DNA of 6,496 nt from JASLPR01 sp964496475 (GTDB taxonomy: Bacteria; Chloroflexota; UBA11872; VXNJ01): NCBI GenBank assembly GCA_964496475.1, contig CAZBZS010000074.1, positions 1-6,496 on the forward strand, in the 5' to 3' direction. The stretch's first letter is position 1, and every line of letters begins with the position of its first letter. The position numbers and the translations under genes are program-made. Below the pieces are notes generated by a model. It was not told the origin of the DNA. It made no database searches and worked only from the letters and a program-made list of their open reading frames with translations. This document shows positions 1 to 4,671 of the stretch, piece after piece.

Positions 1-221
1 AGTTTTTCGTAATCGGCAATGGGAATCCTGGCCCGTAACATGATCCACTCGGCTACGCCGTCGATGTCCTTGCCATCCCACTTGCCGGCCGGAATGGCAT
101 AGAGACCCCAGTGGATTAACATGCCAAAACGGGCCTCGGACCACCAGGCAAGACGGTCACGGTCAGCCTGCGACTCTGGTCTTCTACCACTGCTGTCGCG
201 GTCGCGGTATCTGTTTGCCAT
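1..221 (-). CDS. GH29 alpha-L-fucosidase, N-terminal part (runs off the window)
   Basis: The product is the first 73 residues of a family GH29 alpha-L-fucosidase, which removes alpha-linked L-fucose from glycans by a retaining mechanism. After a polar, Arg/Asp-rich N-terminus comes the family block ARFGMLIHWGLYAIPAGKW (residues 30-48). It includes the IHWG segment, whose His37 matches the conserved active-site histidine near the start of GH29 enzymes. The next stretch, EWIMLRARIPIADYEK (58-73), also fits the family. The catalytic nucleophile and acid/base lie beyond the left edge, so activity cannot be judged. The ATG at 221 is chosen because AGGAGA lies 9 bases upstream and the family block starts about 30 residues in. 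There is no signal peptide, so a cytoplasmic enzyme acting on imported sugar is likely. The gene points the same way as the ABC operon but is separated from it by the rearranged region. Family assignment is firm; substrate is not. Confidence 0.9.
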   Translation of the reverse strand, partial: MANRYRDRDSSGRRPESQADRDRLAWWSEARFGMLIHWGLYAIPAGKWDGKDIDGVAEWIMLRARIPIADYEK

Positions 222-604
222 GACCAACTTCTCCTACGTACCGCTGGTACCCGTTGATTCTAAACTGGAGAATGAGAGGAGGGGCATGGGGCGTTCGGGT
301 TATCGCGTGGCTGGGGGTCACGCAGCCGGGCGTCTTTTGGCAATCGCCGCCGCCCGGGCGCCCGCCGATCGGTAGTGCCCGATCTTCAACCACCAAACCA
401 ACCGGTCAGAGAGCGACGACCGCAGTAGCGTTCAGTCGGATTGCAGCACGAGAGCGACGGCGAGCTAGATCTCTGAAGTGGGCGTAAATTCCTGCATCAG
501 CGACTGCATATGGAATTGGGGTTGGCTCTCTCTTATCGACTCCTGACGACCGCGCGACGACGGTCCCGTCGCGCACTCGCTTCCATGAGAATCCGTCGGG
601 CGGA
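222..604. other. Gene-free stretch between the fucosidase start and the MFS fragment
   Basis: About 380 GC-rich bases lie here. Open frames exist on both strands, but their translations are Arg/Pro/Ala-rich without recognisable domains and look like GC-driven frames. The first ~60 bases next to 221 hold the fucosidase ribosome-binding site and a possible -10 box. The frame of the MFS fragment continues leftwards to an ATG at 510, but that stretch is Arg-rich and does not resemble the missing transporter helices. The sequence before about 595-610 is therefore probably of different origin. No RNA gene, insertion sequence end or strong terminator was seen. Confidence 0.55.
257..262 (-). promoter_or_regulatory. 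Possible -10 element for the fucosidase gene
   Basis: Read on the minus strand this is TAGAAT, five of six matches to the sigma-70 -10 consensus. It would place transcription start near 250, about 30 bases before the ATG at 221 and just ahead of the AGGAGA ribosome-binding site. No convincing -35 box lies 16-18 bases upstream, so this is a tentative call. Confidence 0.3.
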
Positions 605-972
605 GTATCTGGTGTCGGTGGGCCTGATGCTGGGACCGGCGCTGGGGGGACTGATAACGGGCACGGCCGGGTGGAGATATATCTTCTTACTGCCGGTACC
701 GGCGATGCTGCTGGCGGCGATGTTCGGCGGTCGGATTCTGCAGGAAACGCCTCGTGCCGAGGGAGAGCGGTTTGATTTTGTCGGCACATTGCTGCTGGCG
801 CTGTGGGTGGTGCCATTGTTCTTCGTGCTGAATCAGGGCCCGAAAGCGGGCTGGGGCTCAGGACTGATTACGACCTTGACGCTTCTGACGATGGTGATGC
901 TGGTGGCATTCCTGGTGGCTCAGTTGAGGGCGGCGCAGCCGGTCGTGGCGCTCACCGTGTTCCGCAACCAGC
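605..972 (+). pseudogene. Internal fragment of a DHA2-type MFS transporter, both ends missing
   Basis: The translation carries SVGLMLGPALGGLITG, which is MFS motif C of drug/H+ antiporters (helix 5). GWRYIFLLPVPAMLLAAMFG follows, corresponding to helix 6 and the usual WRWIF-NVP segment. A linker RAEGERFDFVGTLLLAL comes next, then two more hydrophobic stretches corresponding to helices 7 and 8, ending in PVVALTVFRNQ. This is the middle of a 14-helix DHA2/EmrB-like exporter of roughly 450-550 residues, of which only about 120 remain. Helices 1-4 and everything after helix 8 are absent. Family resemblance starts near 605; the frame can be opened at an ATG at 510, but that leader is unlike any MFS N-terminus. 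The frame stops at 1058 only after crossing into sequence antisense to the NIPSNAP-like gene. It is a non-functional remnant, or one side of an assembly join. Confidence 0.8.
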
Positions 973-1117
973 CGAATTTATTTTCTTCCAACTCAACCCA
1001 GCTTGCCCGAACCGTGATTCCCGCCTTGGCGAACATCGGACCCAACTCGTCGAACTGATCCAGCCAGGGCTCCATCTGCCCCTCTTTGATCGTGTAAATC
1101 CGCACCTGTCCCAGCAT
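961..1117 (-). pseudogene. NIPSNAP-like small protein gene, 3' half lost
   Basis: The start is the ATG at 1117, supported by GGAGG nine bases upstream; a TTG at 1135 in the same frame is not needed. The translation begins MLGQVRIYTIKEGQMEPWLD and continues through FDELGPMFAKAGITVRASWV and ELEENKFGWLRN. This gives strand-helix-strand, with the RIYT-K-G opening typical of NIPSNAP / dimeric alpha-beta-barrel proteins of about 100 residues. After the second strand the frame leaves the family and reads antisense to the MFS fragment, stopping at 920 (65 residues in all). About 50 residues look native, so the fold cannot be completed. It lies 72 bases downstream of the dioxygenase gene on the same strand, so the two were probably co-transcribed. 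NIPSNAP function is generally unclear; no substrate is inferred. Family assignment is moderate because the piece is short. Confidence 0.65.
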
Positions 1118-1189
1118 TTCACGCAACCTCCACAATCCAGCGTTCGGCCTTCGGCCTGTCCCGCGCTTCGCGACTGCTCCCGGCGGCGG

Positions 1190-2230
1190 TCAATCTCCCC
1201 CGCCGGATTCCGCGAGCACCTTTGCAGCGGCCTGGGCCGGTTCCGTGGTCGGGTCCCGACGCACGATCCGCTCCAGGTGCAGGCGGGCGTGCGGATCGCC
1301 GCCCCGGGCCTGATCCAGCGCCTCGGCAAAACCTTTTTCGCCAAAACTCGTGTCCCGTGGCACGACCGTCATGTCCAGCTTGTTCCAGTAGAACTGCAGT
1401 TCCTCCGACTCCCAGTTCGCGTATATATCGTCCCAGCCCGGCTCGCCGTCAATCGACAGGTGCGGCAGCAGCACTTGATCGAGAATCGGATGCTCCTTGG
1501 CCTGGTACCGGTTGTCCAGCGAAATTCGGATTCGGTCGGCCGTCACATTTGGCAACGCCTCGTGCACCGTAAGGCTGTGGAATATCAACGAGTCACCGAT
1601 TTCGTAATTGGTTGTGAGCCAATCGCCGACCTGCTCCTCTTCGTCAACGATTAGGGCACCCGCGCCCAGCGAGAAATGATGATCAAATACGACATTCTTG
1701 TTGTGCGAGCCCGGCAGCAACGCCAGTCCACCCAGTTCGATCGGGCAATCGCCCACCGGCGACCAGCACGTATACGTGTCGAAAGTTCCCTGAAAATGCA
1801 CGAAATCCTGGTGCGCTGGCGTCGTGTGTTCGCTGAACTGTGGAAACCACACCCGGGCGATCTTGCCGGGATGCGGCACCACGTGACTGCCCACGATCTT
1901 CCCCATAACCTCTAGCACCTCGGGCCAGTGCCCGGCCCGATGAAATGATTCGAGCCGATAGATCTGGTGGTATACATCCGTGTACTCGGTGTCGCCCTCT
2001 GTACATCGGGCGTCGATGTTCGCGACGCCGTCGATGAGCTCTGTTCCGGCTTGAAGCCATCCCCCAGCTCTCATGGGATTCAGCATCTCCTCGCGGAGCT
2101 TCATCAGCCGATCCGGGTCCTGCAGCCTCTTGAAGAAGAGGTAGCCGTCTTCCTGTATCCGCCGCCGAAGTTCAGCCGGGTCGTCGAGTTTGTCATTCGA
2201 CACCCTAAATTCGCTCAATTTCTTAGCCAT
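1190..2230 (-). CDS. Phytanoyl-CoA dioxygenase (PhyH) family Fe(II)/2-oxoglutarate oxygenase
   Basis: This 346-residue cytosolic protein is the usual size for the PhyH family, which hydroxylates small molecules using Fe(II), O2 and 2-oxoglutarate. The family's N-terminal signature is visible as QEDGYLFFKRLQDPDRLMKL (residues 26-45). The iron triad is recognisable as H140-x-D142 (TPAHQDFVHFQG) and distal H223 (FHSLTVHEALPN). R233 or R235 follows (ADRIRISLDNRYQ) to bind 2-oxoglutarate. GGLALLPGSH (167-176) is another typical PhyH block. Residues ~295-346 form an Ala/Arg/Glu-rich helical tail beyond the core. The ATG at 2230 is chosen because family similarity begins about 20 residues later; an AAGGG lies about 11 bases upstream, a weak site. 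The frame is open back to 2395, but that extension looks non-coding. It lies downstream of the ABC genes across a 485-base gap and just upstream of the NIPSNAP-like gene. Substrate is unknown; bacterial PhyH members are diverse and mostly not phytanoyl-CoA enzymes. Confidence 0.9.
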   Translation of the reverse strand: MAKKLSEFRVSNDKLDDPAELRRRIQEDGYLFFKRLQDPDRLMKLREEMLNPMRAGGWLQAGTELIDGVANIDARCTEGDTEYTDVYHQIYRLESFHRAGHWPEVLEVMGKIVGSHVVPHPGKIARVWFPQFSEHTTPAHQDFVHFQGTFDTYTCWSPVGDCPIELGGLALLPGSHNKNVVFDHHFSLGAGALIVDEEEQVGDWLTTNYEIGDSLIFHSLTVHEALPNVTADRIRISLDNRYQAKEHPILDQVLLPHLSIDGEPGWDDIYANWESEELQFYWNKLDMTVVPRDTSFGEKGFAEALDQARGGDPHARLHLERIVRRDPTTEPAQAAAKVLAESGGGD

Positions 2231-2319
2231 CGAACGGACAACCCTTGATTTCTGTGCCAAAGCCCTGCACACATATTCCGATCGATGGGCCCAAACACCT
2301 ACGGAACGTCCCCCGGGCC

Positions 2320-2349
2320 ATTCTAGTTTCGGCTGCGTTTCGACCACAA
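2320..2349 (-). promoter_or_regulatory. Possible promoter of the PhyH-family gene
   Basis: On the minus strand TTGTGG (2349-2344) is followed after 18 bases by TAGAAT (2325-2320), a reasonable -35/-10 pair. Transcription would start near 2313, giving a leader of about 80 bases before the ATG at 2230. The same TAGAAT hexamer precedes the fucosidase gene. The -35 matches only weakly, so this is a suggestion that the dioxygenase gene has its own promoter, consistent with the long gap behind the permease gene. Confidence 0.35.
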
Positions 2350-2653
2350 TGCCCGCCGGCTTTGCCGCCGAATGACGAAGGCAGCCGAAGCTCACGGAGT
2401 ACTACGCGGCACGGCCTTTCGGACGCCGGCCCTATCAGCTGGATTGTGGCCGCGGTGGGCGTTGACGGTGCAATGGCGCCAACGTCAGGCGAAGCGGATT
2501 GGGCGAGCTTGACTACCCAAGTCTCGGCCACAACGCCTGACTCGGCCCCACCGCCAATACCCTCCGGCCATCCGTCTCCCCGGAAAGACAATCCATGGGT
2601 TGCCTGCGTGGAGCGTCGGCAGACCGTCTCAAGCGAATCCACCACCGGCGAAC

Positions 2654-2668
2654 ATGGCCAATGGCCAT
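2654..2668. repeat. 15-base palindrome, ATGGCCA-A-TGGCCAT
   Basis: Two 7-base arms form a perfect inverted repeat around a single central base, 47 bases downstream of the permease 2 stop codon. It could be a binding site for a dimeric regulator of the downstream PhyH-family gene. It lacks the central CG typical of LacI-family operators and no second copy was seen in this window. Chance is possible. Confidence 0.4.
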
Positions 2669-2715
2669 ACTCACAAAGCCCTGGGCGCAGGTCGATCACG
2701 ATTGTCGCCCTTATC

Positions 2716-3597
2716 TTAGCCCTTGATGCCGGACATGGTGACGCCTTCTATGAAATACCGCTGTGCGGCCAGGAACAGGATCAGCACCGGCAGTATCGCC
2801 AGTGCCACGGCCGCCATCACCACCGATGGATTGCCGCTTTCCAGGCGACCCTTCAGCGCGGAGATTCCAAGCGGAAGGGTCATATTCTCCCAAGTATTGA
2901 TGAAGATCAACGGTGTGAAGTAGTCGTTCCATGACTGGTTGAAAGTGATGATGGTGAGCGCGGCGAGTGCCGGACCGGCTTGCGGTATGGCGATGTTCCA
3001 GTAAAGGCGCCAGGGCCCGGCGCCGTCGATCCTGGCGGCGTCGAATAGCTCCTCGGGCATGGTCATGAAAAACTGGCGCAGTAGGAAGACGCCAAATGCG
3101 CTGGTGAGGCCGGGCAGGATCAACGAGAGGTGGTTATCCACGAGCTTGAATTTGCTCATCATCAGGAAGATGGGAATTATCGTGACCTGGATGGGGACCA
3201 TGAGGGACGCCAGTAGGAGAATGAAGAGAACGTTCCGGCCGGGAAAGCGGAGACGGGCGAAGGCGAAAGCTGCCATGGAGCCGGTAACCAGCCGGCCGAG
3301 CGTCACCCAGAAGGTGATCTTGGTGCTGTTGAGGGCGAAGTCAAAGAAGGGAACCCGATGGGTCAGCACAGTGAGGTAGTTCTCGTACTGAAACTGGGTC
3401 GGGAACCAAGCCGGGGGAAGTTTGTAGGCTTCGCCGAGCGGGCGTAAGGAGGAGGAGAACATGAAGATCAACGGGATCGCGAAAAGCGCCGCGCCGAGAC
3501 CGGCCAGGATGATAAATGCCCAGTCGACTATACGGGCTCTGCTGAGCTTGGAGCGCTTGGTGCGGACTACCGTGGCCGCCTGAGCGATTTCAGCCAA
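2716..3597 (-). CDS. Carbohydrate ABC transporter permease 2 (MalG/UgpE type)
   Basis: This 293-residue inner-membrane protein of the CUT1 sugar-importer class forms the translocation channel together with permease 1. A basic N-terminus precedes helix 1 (residues ~25-47). Five further hydrophobic segments follow at about 92-115, 121-145, 156-173, 206-222 and 257-278. The cytoplasmic EAA loop that docks the ATPase is clear as EELFDAARIDGAGPWRLYWN (182-201) with IAIP after it. SSSLRPLGEAY after helix 1 and the short C-terminal segment FIEGVTMSGIKG are typical of MalG-like proteins. The start is a TTG at 3597, chosen because GGAGGT sits 8 bases upstream and no ATG is available before helix 1. 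It starts 57 bases after permease 1 ends, in the same operon. No ATPase gene follows. Family assignment is firm; the sugar is unknown. Confidence 0.95.
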   Translation of the reverse strand: MAEIAQAATVVRTKRSKLSRARIVDWAFIILAGLGAALFAIPLIFMFSSSLRPLGEAYKLPPAWFPTQFQYENYLTVLTHRVPFFDFALNSTKITFWVTLGRLVTGSMAAFAFARLRFPGRNVLFILLLASLMVPIQVTIIPIFLMMSKFKLVDNHLSLILPGLTSAFGVFLLRQFFMTMPEELFDAARIDGAGPWRLYWNIAIPQAGPALAALTIITFNQSWNDYFTPLIFINTWENMTLPLGISALKGRLESGNPSVVMAAVALAILPVLILFLAAQRYFIEGVTMSGIKG

Positions 3598-3604
3598 CGG
3601 CTGT

Positions 3605-3612
3605 TACCTCCG
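3605..3612 (-). promoter_or_regulatory. Ribosome-binding site fixing the TTG start of permease 2
   Basis: Read on the minus strand this contains GGAGGT, a near-perfect Shine-Dalgarno match, 8 bases before the TTG at 3597. It decides in favour of a TTG start and gives the expected MalG-like N-terminus. Confidence 0.7.
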
Positions 3613-3654
3613 GTGAAGTCCCGGCGGGCCAGGCGAGAACAGAACGCGGGGCAC

Positions 3655-4584
3655 TCAATAGTTAACCCACCGCCGGCCGAATCGAAATTGCAGCAGGGTG
3701 ACGCTGGAGATGACAACAAACATTGTCATGGCCACGGCGCAGGCGTAGCCGAGCCGGAAAAGCTGAAAGGCGTTTTCGTAGATGTACATGACTGCGCTAC
3801 GGGTAGCGTCTCCAGGCCCGCCGGCGGTAAGCACGACGATGGAGTCGAAGACCTGGAGGGCGCCGATGCCGAAGATGATCACTAGGAAGAAAATGCTGGG
3901 CGTCAGCAGCGGCAGAGTGATGTGGCGAAATGTTTGTACGCCGCTAGCGCCGTCGACTTTAGCAGCTTCGTAGTACACGCCGGAGATTCCCTGCAGTCCG
4001 GCGAGGATAATGATCATGGCGAAGCCCGTGTTCTTCCACACATCCATGACGATGATGGCGGGCATGGCGGTCGCCTTCCCCCCCAGCCAGGCGATGTCGC
4101 GCATTCCGAGGAAATTCAGGTAGTAGTTGATGATACCGGTGTCTTTGGAGTACAGGATTTGCCAGATGATGGCGGAAAACACGAGGGCGACGAGCACGGG
4201 GAAGAAGTAGGCGAGACGGTACACATAGGCGACGGCGGCGGGCATCTTGCGATTGACCAGGACGGCTAGCAGAAGCCCTACGGTGATGTTGAAGAATACG
4301 GCCACAGTAGTGAAATATAGGGTGTTGCGGTAGACAATCCGAAGGCGCGAGTCCCCCCACATTTCGACGTAGTTGCTGAAGCCGACATATTCCTCGGGAG
4401 CGAAGATGTCGTACGCGGTAAAGCTGAGCCATATCGCCTTGATAATGGGTCCGATTACGAAGGCAACATACCCGATGAAAGTGGGGATGAGAAAGCCATA
4501 GGCGGCGATGGCCTCGCGCTGCTTGTTTTTGCCCAGCCAGTGGCGAGACTCGGATATTGTTCCGGAGCTTACTTGAGAAGCGAT
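3655..4584 (-). CDS. Carbohydrate ABC transporter permease 1 (MalF/UgpA type), start codon non-canonical
   Basis: This inner-membrane channel subunit pairs with permease 2. In frame the protein reads ASQVSSGTISESRHWLGKNK, then QREAIAAYGFLIPTFIGYVA (helix 1, residues ~27-53), and five further helices. The EAA loop is YEAAKVDGASGVQTFRHITL (about 205-224), and the protein ends FGRRWVNY. The full form of about 309 residues matches the family's usual 290-310. The first in-frame ATG is at 4362 (residue 75) and would remove helix 1, so it is unlikely to be the real start. Between the upstream stop (about 4660) and helix 1 there is no in-frame ATG, GTG or TTG. I place the start at an ATC (4584-4582) because GGGAGGG lies just upstream and the N-terminus there looks right. 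Alternatives are a one-base sequence error joining the frame to the GTG at 4597, or a mutated start. It follows the binding-protein gene by 87 bases. Function is certain; the exact start is not. Confidence 0.9.
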   Translation of the reverse strand: MASQVSSGTISESRHWLGKNKQREAIAAYGFLIPTFIGYVAFVIGPIIKAIWLSFTAYDIFAPEEYVGFSNYVEMWGDSRLRIVYRNTLYFTTVAVFFNITVGLLLAVLVNRKMPAAVAYVYRLAYFFPVLVALVFSAIIWQILYSKDTGIINYYLNFLGMRDIAWLGGKATAMPAIIVMDVWKNTGFAMIIILAGLQGISGVYYEAAKVDGASGVQTFRHITLPLLTPSIFFLVIIFGIGALQVFDSIVVLTAGGPGDATRSAVMYIYENAFQLFRLGYACAVAMTMFVVISSVTLLQFRFGRRWVNY

Positions 4585-4588
4585 TACA

Positions 4589-4607
4589 CCCTCCCACCCG
4601 ACCCCCC
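4589..4607 (-). promoter_or_regulatory. G-quadruplex motif at the ribosome-binding site of permease 1
   Basis: On the sense strand the sequence is GGGGGGTCGGGTGGGAGGG: four G-runs with loops of 2, 1 and 1 bases, the pattern of a very stable G-quadruplex. Its last two runs (GGGAGGG) are also the only Shine-Dalgarno-like sequence for permease 1, so a folded quadruplex would hide the ribosome site. The motif is directly visible; folding and function are inferred. Confidence 0.6.
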
Positions 4608-4632
4608 TGCAGCCCTCGCCGGGGACGGGGGG
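4602..4632 (-). promoter_or_regulatory. Intercistronic hairpin between binding-protein and permease 1 genes
   Basis: In the mRNA a C6 run (4632-4627) can pair with the G6 run (4607-4602). A nested CCCC/GGG pair (4624-4621 with 4615-4613) closes the loop GGCGA. The G6 run is shared with the quadruplex motif, so the two structures exclude each other. Hairpins between the binding-protein and permease genes of sugar ABC operons are known to protect the upstream message and lower permease expression, and this may do the same. There is no T-run, so it is not a standard terminator. Confidence 0.5.
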
Positions 4633-4671
4633 CAGGTATGGTCGTTGGTGCGGGTACTAAGCCCGATGAAC

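Larger units (their letters stand above)
2231..2715. other. Long intergenic region between permease 2 and the PhyH-family gene
   Basis: No gene is supported in these 485 bases. A minus-strand frame (2223-2699) and a plus-strand frame (2245-2934) are open, but their translations show no domain. The plus-strand one also runs into the real permease gene on the other strand. Structures seen are an odd-centred palindrome at 2654-2668, a 9-base inverted repeat (TTCGGCTGC at 2328-2336 with GCAGCCGAA at 2381-2389), and a possible promoter for the PhyH-family gene. There is no hairpin followed by a T-run that would be a clear intrinsic terminator for the ABC operon. Confidence 0.6.

Noticed and set aside
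280..345. Series of plus-strand G-runs near 280-345
   Set aside because: One loop would be about 12-13 bases, so it does not meet a normal G-quadruplex pattern, and it is not tied to a gene start.
406..816. 136-residue minus-strand open frame
   Set aside because: Pro/Ala/Arg-rich translation antisense to the MFS fragment, no domain.
1143..1172. Tandem TTCGGCC pair and CGCG-CTT-CGCG hairpin between the PhyH-family and NIPSNAP-like genes
   Set aside because: Very short and expected by chance in GC-rich DNA; no T-run to make a terminator.
803..1654. 283-residue plus-strand open frame
   Set aside because: It runs antisense to the NIPSNAP-like and PhyH-family genes and is out of frame with the MFS fragment; a GC-driven shadow.
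2223..2699. 158-residue minus-strand open frame in the intergenic gap
   Set aside because: No recognisable family or convincing ribosome site; its end overlaps the start of the PhyH-family gene. A decayed gene cannot be fully excluded.
2245..2934. 229-residue plus-strand open frame
   Set aside because: Composition is unlike a folded protein, it has no domain, and its 3' part is antisense to the well-supported permease 2 gene.
3959..4597. Minus-strand frame from a GTG at 4597
   Set aside because: It is shifted relative to permease 1 and its translation is His/Arg-rich nonsense. Only its GTG is of interest, as a possible start if a base error is present at 4588.
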